This document shows, piece after piece, positions 20,463 through 28,593 of a stretch of DNA of 64,000 nucleotides; position 1 is the stretch's first letter, and the number at the start of each line of letters is the position of its first letter. Made by a program: the position numbers and the translations under genes. This stretch comes from Craterilacuibacter sp. RT1T (GTDB lineage Bacteria; Pseudomonadota; Gammaproteobacteria; Burkholderiales; Chromobacteriaceae), in assembly GCF_023502145.1 (NCBI RefSeq), contig NZ_JAMFLI010000007.1:62001-126000 (forward strand), read 5' to 3'. The notes beneath the pieces were generated by a model. The model did not search any database, was not told the origin of the DNA, and saw only the letters and a list, made by a program, of their open reading frames with translations.

Positions 20463-20654
20463 CCCTCACCCCAACCCCTCTCACCGAGGGAGAGGGGCTT
20501 GTTGCGTTGGTTTTTACTTTTTTGGTGGAGCCGCCGCCATTCTCTCTCCCTAAAGGTGAGAGGCTTGTTACGTTGGCTTTTGCTGGCGCTGAGTCGGCAG
20601 CCAGCAGTCCCTCTCCCGGCGGGAGAGGGTGGCGCGTAGCGCCGGGTGAGGGGG
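20463..20654. repeat. REP composite element between the two pglL genes
   Basis: The left end (CCCTCACCCCAACCCCTCTC ... GAGAGGGGCTTG) and the right end (CCCTCTCCCGGCGGGAGAGGG, GGCGCGTAGCGCCGGGTGAG) match those of the element at 19098-19353. A degenerate middle copy (CTCTCTCCCTAAAGGTGAGAG) lies between. The interior shares TTGCGTTGG-type sequence with the first element. Confidence 0.85.
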
Positions 20655-20719
20655 AGCGCCCGCTTCCCGCAGTCCCGCGTTACAATCCCTTCCTTTGTCC
20701 TGAACGGCTGTCTGCTTTT

Positions 20720-22582
20720 ATGCGCCTGAATTTTGCTGTCGCCCCGTTGGCTTTGCTGGCTTGGGCTCTGGTTGCCATCCTGCCTTTTTTATCGCGCATC
20801 CATTATGTGCCCTTGCCGCAATGGTTTGGCGAAATGAGCGTGGTGTGGCTGACATTGCTGGCGGCTGGTTTGTTGGCGCTGGCTGGCTTGTGTCGGCGCG
20901 GCTTTGGTTGTGGGGTCTTTTCCGACAAGCTGATCGCGGCTGGCGTCGCTCCTACTATGGCTCCCATCGCGCATCTGTTTGCCGCACTGCCGCGTGCGGC
21001 CTTGTGGATGCTGGCCTTGGCTCTGGCGTGGGCGCTGCAGGGCGTGTGGGTGCCCTTGCTGTTTCCCGGCCTGAATCAGGCAACCGCTTTGGCATTTCTG
21101 GCCTTGGCGCTATTGGCGGCGGTGACGCAGGCCTTGCGCGAGCTGTTTGGGGATGAGCGGGTTTACCGGCGTCTGGCGCAGGCGCTGCTGGTGGGTGCGC
21201 TATTGCAGTCTTTGATTGGTCTGGCACAGGTGACGGGGCTGGTGCAGGTACTGGGCGGTTTGCTGTTTTACGATAGCGCGCATGTGACGACCAATGTGTT
21301 CGGCCATATCGGCCAGCGTAACCAGTATGCGCATTATTTAAGCTGGGGCATGGTGGCGGTAGCGTATTTATGGGCCGTGCGCCGCTTGCCGCGCGCATGG
21401 GCGCTGGCGCTATTGGCTTGGCTGGCGTTGTCGATTGCCTGGGCCGGTTCGCGCACGGTGCTGTTGTATGCGGCGGCGATGCTGGTGCTCTCGCCGTTCT
21501 GGCTGTGGCGCGTGCGCGACGAGATGGCACGGCGCTTTGCCCTGACGCTGGCGCTCTCGGCGCTGGCGATTATTGTCTTGCAGTTTGCCTTGCCGGCGTT
21601 CAATTCGCTATTGAGTGCGCTGACCGGGCAGGGCGGGGTGGCCAGCGGTGTGGAGCGCATTGCGGCGGCCGGTGGCGAGAGCATGAATTCGCGCCGTTTT
21701 GCCGAGTGGCACAAGGCATGGCTGGTGTTTAGCGAGGCGCCGTGGCTGGGCGCCGGCTGGTCGCAGTTTGCCGCACATAGTGTGGCCTTGCAGACCCGGC
21801 CCGAGTTTGCCGCGGCGGCCTTTAATAGCGGGCTGTTTACCAATGCGCACAATCTGCTGCTGCAACTTCTGGCCGAAACCGGGGTGGTGGGCACGACGCT
21901 GGTGTTGGGCGGTTTGCTATGGGTGGGCGCACCGTTTTTTGGCCGCCAGATGGAAGCCCGCCATCTGCTGCCGGTGATGGTGCTGTGTATCAGCCTGATT
22001 CACAGCATGGTCGAGTATCCGCTGTGGTATCTGTATTTTCCGGCGGTGGGGGTGATGGCGCTGTCGCTGGCGCCTTCGCGCCCGTTGACCTTGCGCTGGC
22101 CGGCACAAGGCGTGCTATGGGGCGTAGCGCTGTGGCTATTGGTGTTGTGCGCGAGCAGTTTGCCGCGCTATTGGGAGCTGGTGAGCTTGTATACGCCGGC
22201 AGCAAATAGCGAGCGGCGCAGTGTGCAGCAGGCGCGTCTGGGCGAGATTATCAAAGAGGAGCCGCTGTTTGCCTTTCATGCACTGAATACGCTGGACAAT
22301 TATCTGCAGCCGACGGCCAAGGATCTGCCGCAGAAGCTGGCGTGGATCACGCGCCTGGCAGCTTTCCGTCCCTACCCTGATGTGTTGCTGAAAAAGGCGC
22401 AGATGGAAGCGCTGGCCGGCAAGCCGGATCAGGCACGGCGGACGTTGCAACAGGCGCTGGCCTCGTTCCCGACTTATGCGCCGCAGTTTATGGCGACGCT
22501 TGCCGGTAGCGAGCCTGCGTGGCAGGGCTTGTATCAGGAGGCGAGCGCGGCGCGCGGGCGTTTGCCCGAGCGTTATCGTTGA
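20720..22582 (+). CDS. PglL/TfpO-type pilin O-oligosaccharyltransferase (second copy)
   Basis: 620 residues and paralogous to the preceding gene along its whole length. Core motifs are FGHIGQRNQYAHYLSWGMVAV, AWAGSRTVLLYAAAM, FTNAHNLLLQLLAETGVVG and MVEYPLWYLYFPAVGVM. The C-terminal soluble part (LNTLDNYLQPTAKDLPQKLAW, LAAFRPYPDVLLKKAQMEAL) resembles the other copy. ATG 20720 (MRLNFAVAPLALLAW) is chosen because the frame upstream is REP sequence. TACAAT at 20681-20686 could be its -10 box. Two adjacent ligases could differ in pilin substrate or glycan donor; O-antigen ligase is a less likely alternative given the pilin neighbours. Confidence 0.87.
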   Translation: MRLNFAVAPLALLAWALVAILPFLSRIHYVPLPQWFGEMSVVWLTLLAAGLLALAGLCRRGFGCGVFSDKLIAAGVAPTMAPIAHLFAALPRAALWMLALALAWALQGVWVPLLFPGLNQATALAFLALALLAAVTQALRELFGDERVYRRLAQALLVGALLQSLIGLAQVTGLVQVLGGLLFYDSAHVTTNVFGHIGQRNQYAHYLSWGMVAVAYLWAVRRLPRAWALALLAWLALSIAWAGSRTVLLYAAAMLVLSPFWLWRVRDEMARRFALTLALSALAIIVLQFALPAFNSLLSALTGQGGVASGVERIAAAGGESMNSRRFAEWHKAWLVFSEAPWLGAGWSQFAAHSVALQTRPEFAAAAFNSGLFTNAHNLLLQLLAETGVVGTTLVLGGLLWVGAPFFGRQMEARHLLPVMVLCISLIHSMVEYPLWYLYFPAVGVMALSLAPSRPLTLRWPAQGVLWGVALWLLVLCASSLPRYWELVSLYTPAANSERRSVQQARLGEIIKEEPLFAFHALNTLDNYLQPTAKDLPQKLAWITRLAAFRPYPDVLLKKAQMEALAGKPDQARRTLQQALASFPTYAPQFMATLAGSEPAWQGLYQEASAARGRLPERYR

Positions 22583-22587
22583 TGGGG

Positions 22588-22790
22588 GTTTGGCCTCGCC
22601 CTCATCCGGCGCTGCGCGCCACCTTCTCCCGCAAGCGGGAGAAGGGATGTGGAGGACGTGCCCGGTTTGATGGCGCTGGCGCGCCACCTTTTCTCGCAAG
22701 CGGAAGAAGGGATGTGGAGAGAATGGCCTGTTTGGCGGTGCTTCTTGCCAGCGTCTTCCGCTAGCGGGAGGGGTTAAGAGAGAAGTGCTG
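22588..22790. repeat. Second class of REP-like palindromes, three copies
   Basis: After the second pglL stop, CCCTCATCCGGCGCTGCGCG and CACCTTCTCCCGCAAGCGGG with AGAAGGG form a compact palindrome (about 22594-22647). Degenerate copies follow near 22670-22710 and 22745-22774. A further hairpin, CCCGGTCT / AGACCGGG at 22825-22851, lies 11 nt from the rpoH stop. No gene is visible between 22583 and 22862. Confidence 0.8.
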
Positions 22791-22862
22791 TTTGCGGTGA
22801 GGCAGCAATTTTTGAGCGGGGTAGCCCGGTCTCCCGCTGCGGAAGACCGGGTGGGCTGGGGT

Positions 22863-23708
22863 TTAGGCGACCAGCGCGGTTTTCATTTTTTGTAGCGCCT
22901 TGACTTCGATCTGGCGGATGCGTTCGGCGGAGACGCCGAATTCTGCGGCCAGTTCGTGCAAGGTGGCGCCACTGTCGTCGGCCAGCCAGCGTGCTTCAAC
23001 GATGCGGCGGCTGCGTGCGTCCAGTGTGGCCAGCGCTTCGCTCAAGCCTTCGCTTTGCAGGCGGTCGACGGCTTTTTTCTCGATCTGGCGCACCGGTTCG
23101 TGCTCGCTGTCGGCTAGCCAGTCGATGGGTGCGTAGCTGTCGTCATCGCCATCATCGGCCAGCAATGCGACATCCTGCCCAGTCATGCGGGTTTCCATTT
23201 CCAGCACTTCTTCCGGCTTGACGCCCAAGTCGTCGGCGATCTCGCGTGCCTCGACATCGGACAGTGCCGACATGCTTTTCTTCATGCTTCTGAGATTGAA
23301 GAACAGTTTGCGCTGCGGCTTGGTGGTGGCAATGCGCACCAGACGCCAGTTGCGCAGGATGAATTCGTGCATTTCTGCCTTGATCCAGTGCACGGCAAAC
23401 GAGAACAGCCGCACGCCGCGTGCGGGTTCAAAGCGTTTGACGGCTTTCATCAGGCCGATATTGCCTTCCTGTATCAGGTCGGCTTGCTGCAGGCCGTAGC
23501 CGGCATAGCCGCGGGCGATGGATACCACCACGCGCATATGCGACATCACCAGCGTGCGCGCGGCTTCCAGATCATTTTGTTCGTGATAGCGCGTGGCCAG
23601 CTTGACCTCTTCTTCCTGCGACAGCATGGGCAGACGGTTCACCGCCTGAATATATTGCTCCAGACTGCCGGTGCTGGAAGGGACGGGTAAAGCGAGGGAT
23701 GCGGTCAT
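22863..23708 (-). CDS. rpoH: Heat-shock sigma factor RpoH (sigma-32)
   Basis: 281 residues. Sigma-32 directs RNA polymerase to heat-shock promoters. Region 2 contains DLIQEGNIGLMKAVKRFEPARGVRLFSFAVHWIKAEMHEFILRNW (core- and -10-binding), and the sigma-32-specific RpoH box is present as QRKLFFNLR. Region 4 ends with LHELAAEFGVSAERIRQIEVKALQKMK. AGGAGGT stands 9 nt before ATG 23708. A CIRCE-type operator lies 35 nt upstream, indicating HrcA repression in addition to any RNA-level or protein-stability control. It is separated from ftsX by about 160 nt. Confidence 0.97.
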   Translation of the reverse strand: MTASLALPVPSSTGSLEQYIQAVNRLPMLSQEEEVKLATRYHEQNDLEAARTLVMSHMRVVVSIARGYAGYGLQQADLIQEGNIGLMKAVKRFEPARGVRLFSFAVHWIKAEMHEFILRNWRLVRIATTKPQRKLFFNLRSMKKSMSALSDVEAREIADDLGVKPEEVLEMETRMTGQDVALLADDGDDDSYAPIDWLADSEHEPVRQIEKKAVDRLQSEGLSEALATLDARSRRIVEARWLADDSGATLHELAAEFGVSAERIRQIEVKALQKMKTALVA

Positions 23709-23742
23709 AGTCGTACACTACCTCCTGTCTTGAACTCGGATG

Positions 23743-23769
23743 TTAGCACTCACTGTTAGGGAGTGCCAG
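23743..23769 (-). promoter_or_regulatory. CIRCE operator (HrcA-binding site) upstream of rpoH
   Basis: On the plus strand TTAGCACTC, nine bases, GAGTGCCAG. The HrcA consensus is TTAGCACTC-N9-GAGTGCTAA, so one arm is perfect and the other matches 7 of 9. Its right edge (on the rpoH strand) is 35 nt before the start codon and before AGGAGGT. A TTGAAA at 23803-23798 (minus strand) could be part of the promoter just upstream. Confidence 0.85.
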
Positions 23770-23842
23770 AACACAACAGTTCCCCGAGGACGGAAAATTT
23801 CAATGGCCAGCATAGCGTGTGGCAATGAAGGCAGGCTTAAGC

Positions 23843-23863
23843 GGGGCGGCAGGGCGCCGCCCC
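23843..23863 (-). terminator. Possible terminator hairpin after ftsX
   Basis: GGGGCGGC, loop AGGGC, GCCGCCCC: an 8-bp GC stem 7 nt past the ftsX stop. There is no U-run on the minus strand, so this is a weak or factor-dependent terminator at best. Confidence 0.35.
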
Positions 23864-23870
23864 GGCAGGT

Positions 23871-24779
23871 TTAATGCGGCTGTGCCTGACGCAGGTGATG
23901 GTCGGTGGCCAGACGGGCACCGCTGATGGACAGCAAGGCCGCGATAAGCAGCAGCAGGCCCAGTTCGCTGGCGTTCAGGCTGCGCAGCGCCAGTTGCTCG
24001 TTATAAAGCTGGGCCAGTTCAGCCAGCACCGGGTTGGCGACATGGATCAGATAGCTGGCCATGCCCCAAGCCAGCAGTGCCGACAAAATCCCCTGCCATA
24101 GCGCGTGATAGAGGAAGGGGCGGCGGATAAAGCTGTCGCTGGCGCCGATCAGCTTGGAGATGCCGATCTCGTCGCGTCGCGCCAGTATCTGCATGCGTAT
24201 GGTGTTGTGGGTGACCAGCACCAGTGCCACGGCAAAAGCAATGCCGAGGAACAGGGTCAGCTGCGCGCCCAGCTTCAGTAGCTGGTTCAGGCGTTGTGCC
24301 CAGGCCGCATCAAACTGCACGTTTTCCACCATGGGCAGGCCGGACAGTTCTTTTTGCAGCAGATCCAGATCCTGGGTTTGCAGCGAAGCCGGCTTGACCA
24401 CGAAGGCATCGGGCAGCGGGTTGCCGTCCAGGCCTTCGCTCATGCCGCTGATGCCGTTGCGCGCTTCCAGCGCTTCCAGTGCGTGATCCTTGTCGATAAA
24501 GGCAAAGCCGCCCACCTTGGGGTGGTTTTTCAGCGTGCCTTCCACGGCGGCAAGATCGGCCGGCTCGCTATTCATCTCCATAAAGATGGTCAGCTCGGGG
24601 GTGACGTTCAGCTTGCCGCTCCAGTCTTCTATGCTCTGTATCGCCAGATAGAGGCTAAGCGGCAGGGCCAGCGCCAGTGACAGCATCAACAGGTTGAGCA
24701 GGCTGGCCAATGGCTGGCGCAGGATGTGCAGCAGCGCGCGGATGGCACTTTGCCAGTGCAGGGTCAGATAGTGTTTCAT
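23871..24779 (-). CDS. ftsX: Cell-division ABC-transporter permease-like protein FtsX
   Basis: 302 residues with a cytoplasmic N-terminus, a first helix at about 20-45 (LLNLLMLSLALALPLSLYLA), a periplasmic loop of about 110 residues (LNVTPELTIFMEMN ... DAFVVKP) and three further helices (LFLGIAFAVALVLVTHNTIRMQILARRDEIGISKLIGAS is typical). With FtsE it controls septal peptidoglycan hydrolysis through periplasmic activators. Its ATG overlaps the ftsE stop (ATGA), and the whole ftsY-ftsE-ftsX set is on the minus strand in the conserved order. Confidence 0.95.
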   Translation of the reverse strand: MKHYLTLHWQSAIRALLHILRQPLASLLNLLMLSLALALPLSLYLAIQSIEDWSGKLNVTPELTIFMEMNSEPADLAAVEGTLKNHPKVGGFAFIDKDHALEALEARNGISGMSEGLDGNPLPDAFVVKPASLQTQDLDLLQKELSGLPMVENVQFDAAWAQRLNQLLKLGAQLTLFLGIAFAVALVLVTHNTIRMQILARRDEIGISKLIGASDSFIRRPFLYHALWQGILSALLAWGMASYLIHVANPVLAELAQLYNEQLALRSLNASELGLLLLIAALLSISGARLATDHHLRQAQPH

Positions 24780-25429
24780 GAGGCAAACTGCCCCTCCCGC
24801 AGGCGGATGATGCGACGGCCGTAGTCTTCCATCAGGGTTTCGTCGTGTGCCGAAATCAGCACCGTGACGCCAACCTGATGGAAGGATTTGAATAGCTCCA
24901 TGATATCGAGCGCGTAGGCGCGGTCGAGGTTGGCCGAGGGCTCATCGGCCAACAGGATGCTGGGGCGGTGCACCACGGCGCGCGCGATGCACAGGCGCTG
25001 CTGTTCGCCACCGGACAGGCCGATGGGCATGCTCTTTTCCTTGTTCAGCAGGCCGACCTTGTCCAGTGCGGCACGTACGCGCCGTGCCGCATCGCGCCGG
25101 TCAAAGCCGATAATGTCCAGCGGCAGCATTACATTGTCGAATACCGAGCGGTCGTACAGCAGCTTGTGGTCTTGGAATACGATACCGATATGCTGGCGCA
25201 CATAAGGCAACTGGCTGGCGCGCAGCTGGCTGAGATTCTGCCGGTTGACGATGACGTTGCCCGAGGTGGCGCGTTCGATGCCGGAAACCAGCTTGAGCAA
25301 GGTGGACTTGCCGGCGCCGGAGTGGCCGGCGAGAAACACCATCTCGCCGTTTTCTATGGAAAAGCTCAGGTTTTTCAGGGCGTCGAAGCCGCCCGGGTAG
25401 CGCTTGCTCACCTGATCGAACTGGATCAT
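24776..25429 (-). CDS. ftsE: Cell-division ATP-binding protein FtsE
   Basis: 217 residues. The ABC ATPase partner of FtsX. Walker A is AGHSGAGKSTLLKL, the Q-loop lies in GIVFQDHKLL, the signature is LSGGEQQRLCIARAV and Walker B ILLADEPSANLD. ATG 25429 (MIQFDQVSKRYPGG) has AAGGGGAA as its ribosome-binding site; the longer frame beginning MLQGEYH is not preferred. It follows ftsY after 66 nt and is translationally coupled to ftsX. Confidence 0.97.
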   Translation of the reverse strand: MIQFDQVSKRYPGGFDALKNLSFSIENGEMVFLAGHSGAGKSTLLKLVSGIERATSGNVIVNRQNLSQLRASQLPYVRQHIGIVFQDHKLLYDRSVFDNVMLPLDIIGFDRRDAARRVRAALDKVGLLNKEKSMPIGLSGGEQQRLCIARAVVHRPSILLADEPSANLDRAYALDIMELFKSFHQVGVTVLISAHDETLMEDYGRRIIRLREGQFAS

Positions 25430-25495
25430 GTGATATTCCCCTTGTAGCAAAAAACAGGCGCGCTTCCATGTGGAGCGCGCCTGCGGTGTGATGTA

Positions 25496-27025
25496 TCAGT
25501 CAAACAGCGCGTCTACATAATCGCGCGCCTTGAATGGCCGCAAGTCATCAATGCCCTCGCCCACGCCGATAAAGCGCAGCGGAATCGGGCGCTGCGAGGC
25601 GATGGCGGCAATGACGCCGCCCTTGGCGGTGCCGTCCAGCTTGGTCAGGATCAGACCGGTGAGCGCGAGCGCATCATCAAACGCCATCACCTGCGACACG
25701 GCGTTCTGGCCGATATTGGCGTCCAGCACCAGAATGGTTTCATGTGGCGCGTCGGGCAGCGCTTTGCTGATCACCCGTTTTACCTTCTTGATTTCTTCCA
25801 TCAGGTGTAGCTGGGTCGGCAAACGGCCGGCGGTATCGGCCAGCACCACATCAATGCCGCGCGCCATTGCCGCCTGAATCGCATCAAAACACACGGCAGC
25901 CGAGTCGCCGCCTTGCTGGGCAATTACGGTGACGTTATTGCGCTCGCCCCAGGCAATCAGCTGTTCGCGGGCGGCGGCACGGAAGGTGTCGCCGGCAGCC
26001 AGCAAGACACTCTTGCCCTGATCCTGGTAATACTTGGCCAGTTTGCCGATGGATGTGGTCTTGCCGGCGCCGTTCACGCCGGCCAGCATGATTACGAACG
26101 GCTTTTTGCCGCTGATATCCAGCGGCTTTTCCAGTGGGGTGATCAGCTCGCTGATCGAGTCCTTGAGCGTGCCCTTGAGTTCGGCTGCGTCTTTCAGACC
26201 CTTGAGCGACACGCGTTCACGCACATCATCCAGTAGATGGGTGGTGGCGGCGATGCCCATGTCGGCGGTCAACAGTACCGCTTCCAGTTCTTCATACAGC
26301 TCTTCATCGATCTTGCCGCCACCAAACAGGGCGGCCAGCGACTTGCCCAGTTTGCTGCGCGTCTTGGCCAGGCCCGCCTTCAGCCGTTCGGTCCAGCTGC
26401 TTTTCTTAGCTTCTGCGACAGCTTGTGGCGGGATGATGGTCGGGGTGGGCACGGCTTGTTCGACTGGCGCGGCTTCTGGCGCGGCAGGCAGCGTGGCGGG
26501 AGTGGCTTCAGCCTGCGTCACTGGCGCGATTTCTACGACTTCGGGCGCTGGTGCCGGCGTGTCCTCGGTGAGCGCTGCAGCGATGGTGGTCGTTACGGGC
26601 TCGCTCGCTTCGGCTGGCGCGGTGATGACTGGCTCGGTGGCCGGTTCGTCCTGTGCCGGGGACTGTGCGATAGCTTCGGCCGCGACGGCTTCCTGTGCTG
26701 CCGCGGCAACAGGCTGGGGTGCCGGTGTTTCGCTTTGTATGCCGAGCCCTGCCTTGAGGCGCTCCTTCCAGCCAAGCTTTTGCGGGCTATGGTCTATGCC
26801 GGGGGCTGCCTCCGGTTCGGCGGCTGTGTGGGTGTGCGGTTCACGCGTGGCTGGCGTATCTACGGCAGGGGCAGGGGCAGGGGGCGCGGTGTGGTCGCTT
26901 GGTGTGGCGGACTCAATCGGGCTCTCCTGCGCGGGCAGGGCAGGGGTCGGCTCGGGCGTCGGTGTGGGGTTGCGTACTTCTGTTTCGACGGGAGCGGGTG
27001 GTTTTTTCTTGAAAAAGCTGAACAT
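25496..27025 (-). CDS. ftsY: Signal-recognition-particle receptor FtsY
   Basis: 509 residues. FtsY docks SRP-ribosome complexes at the membrane and hydrolyses GTP with Ffh. It opens MFSFFKKKPPAPVETEV, has about 190 residues of Ala/Pro/Glu/Thr-rich sequence (the acidic A domain of proteobacterial FtsY), and then the NG domain with GVNGAGKTTSIGKLA, DTFRAAAREQL, DTAGRLPTQ and TKLDGTAKGG. The start at 27025 is chosen because MFSFFKKK is the typical beginning, although the ribosome-binding site is weak; ATG 27079 or 27127 would add residues without family resemblance. The A domain looks repetitive at the DNA level. Confidence 0.95.
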   Translation of the reverse strand: MFSFFKKKPPAPVETEVRNPTPTPEPTPALPAQESPIESATPSDHTAPPAPAPAVDTPATREPHTHTAAEPEAAPGIDHSPQKLGWKERLKAGLGIQSETPAPQPVAAAAQEAVAAEAIAQSPAQDEPATEPVITAPAEASEPVTTTIAAALTEDTPAPAPEVVEIAPVTQAEATPATLPAAPEAAPVEQAVPTPTIIPPQAVAEAKKSSWTERLKAGLAKTRSKLGKSLAALFGGGKIDEELYEELEAVLLTADMGIAATTHLLDDVRERVSLKGLKDAAELKGTLKDSISELITPLEKPLDISGKKPFVIMLAGVNGAGKTTSIGKLAKYYQDQGKSVLLAAGDTFRAAAREQLIAWGERNNVTVIAQQGGDSAAVCFDAIQAAMARGIDVVLADTAGRLPTQLHLMEEIKKVKRVISKALPDAPHETILVLDANIGQNAVSQVMAFDDALALTGLILTKLDGTAKGGVIAAIASQRPIPLRFIGVGEGIDDLRPFKARDYVDALFD

Positions 27026-27223
27026 GCTGGCGTGTCTGTAGGTCTGTGTCCGATACGCGATTGTATCTTCAAATGCCATGGTGGGCAGTTCTATTGCATG
27101 TTGTGGTGGTGTGGCAGGGGAAAACACATATATATGGAGTGGTATGCAGGCGACAGCGCTGCTTGCGGTGCAGCCAAAGCGGCAAGTTCACGGTAAACTC
27201 TGCGCCTTGAATTTGGAGGATGT

Positions 27224-27784
27224 ATGGGCGAGTACCGCAACAAGGTGCGTATCATTGCCGGTAAGTACCGGCGCCGCTTGCTGGCTTTTCCCGATGCGGA
27301 CGGCCTGCGCCCTACGCCTGACCGGGTGCGCACCACCTTGTTTAACTGGCTGGGGCATGAGCTCGATGGCCTGCAGTGTCTGGATCTGTTTGCCGGTAGT
27401 GGTGCGCTGGGCTTTGAGGCTGCCTCGCGCGGTGCAGAGCGGGTGGTGATGATAGAGCGCGAGCGCAAGGCGGTGGCTGCACTTAAGGCCAGCCGCGAAC
27501 TGCTTGCGGCGCACGAGGTCGATATCATGGGGGCCGATGCGCTGTCCTACCTTAAAACGACACGCGACCGTTTTGATCTGATTTTTCTAGATCCGCCGTT
27601 CAGTCAGGATTTGTTGCCGGCGCTATTGCCGCTGTTGCCGCGCCTGCTGAATGAGGGCGGGCGGGTTTATGCCGAGGCTGCCAAGTTTCCGCCGTTGGCG
27701 GATTGGCGGGTATTAAAGGAAGGCGTAGCCGGCATGGTGCATTATGCGCTGCTGCAAAAGCCGGCGCCGGAAGGCGCGCTTTAA
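27224..27784 (+). CDS. rsmD: 16S rRNA m2G966 methyltransferase RsmD
   Basis: 186 residues. RsmD methylates G966 of 16S rRNA using S-adenosylmethionine. Motifs: VRIIAGKYRRRLL at the N-terminus, LDLFAGSGALGFEAASRGA (SAM-binding), and the catalytic DPPF (LIFLDPPFSQD). GGAGGA precedes ATG 27224. It is divergent from ftsY, the usual partner. coaD, which often sits between rsmD and the ferredoxin gene in related genomes, is absent here. Confidence 0.94.
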   Translation: MGEYRNKVRIIAGKYRRRLLAFPDADGLRPTPDRVRTTLFNWLGHELDGLQCLDLFAGSGALGFEAASRGAERVVMIERERKAVAALKASRELLAAHEVDIMGADALSYLKTTRDRFDLIFLDPPFSQDLLPALLPLLPRLLNEGGRVYAEAAKFPPLADWRVLKEGVAGMVHYALLQKPAPEGAL

Positions 27785-27843
27785 GCATATCTATATAGAT
27801 GTGCCGTTCTTGCCCTTTAGCGGGGCGGGTGACAAAATCGTAA

Positions 27844-28119
<276 letters not shown>

Positions 28120-28217
28120 GTGCTTGATTCTGAAAAGGCTTGTACCGGTTAAAGTGGTAAAACAGCCTGTTTTTACTGGTAGTTAAGCGATTTTAGAAAA
28201 AAATACACGATAAAGTG

Positions 28218-28246
28218 TTGACGGACTAAGGGGTGATCTGTATTAT
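28218..28246 (+). promoter_or_regulatory. Sigma-70 promoter for the tRNA-Tyr-Gly-Thr-tufB operon
   Basis: TTGACG (28218-28223), 17-bp spacer, TATTAT (28241-28246), followed by a G/C-rich start region and tRNA-Tyr 14 nt later. Close to consensus at the right spacing, as expected for a stable-RNA promoter. Confidence 0.85.
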
Positions 28247-28260
28247 TCGGGTCTCTCCAA

Positions 28261-28345
28261 GGGGGGATTCCCGAGCGGTCAAAGGGATCAGACTGTAAAT
28301 CTGACGGCTCAGCCTTCGAAGGTTCGAATCCTTCTCCCCCCACCA
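28261..28345 (+). tRNA. tRNA-Tyr (GTA)
   Basis: 85 nt with encoded CCA. The acceptor GGGGGGA pairs with TCCCCCC, the anticodon GTA is at 28295-28297 in GACTGTAAATC, a long variable arm is present (class II) and the T-loop is GGTTCGAATCC. Confidence 0.97.
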
Positions 28346-28390
28346 GATTTTAGATTATCTTGGCGGCGTGAAGTAAGCGGCGCGTGATAA

Positions 28391-28464
28391 GCGGGTGTAG
28401 CTCAATGGTAGAGCAGAAGCCTTCCAAGCTTATGACGAGGGTTCGATTCCCTTCACCCGCTCCA
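28391..28464 (+). tRNA. tRNA-Gly (TCC)
   Basis: 74 nt with encoded CCA. The acceptor GCGGGTG pairs with CACCCGC, the anticodon loop is CTTCCAA and the T-loop GGTTCGATTCC. Confidence 0.97.
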
Positions 28465-28484
28465 GGATATGTTTTAGTGTGAGA

Positions 28485-28559
<75 letters not shown>

Positions 28560-28593
28560 AATCCAACCTTGTTAAGTTTCAGGGAATTTTACC

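Noticed and set aside
19098-22790. Insertion sequence or prophage remnant around the pglL genes
   Set aside because: There is no transposase, integrase or terminal inverted repeat of IS type; the repeats are short REP palindromes.
22825-22851. GC-rich hairpin next to the rpoH stop as an intrinsic terminator
   Set aside because: On the rpoH strand it is followed by A-rich, not U-rich, sequence; it looks like part of the repeat cluster.
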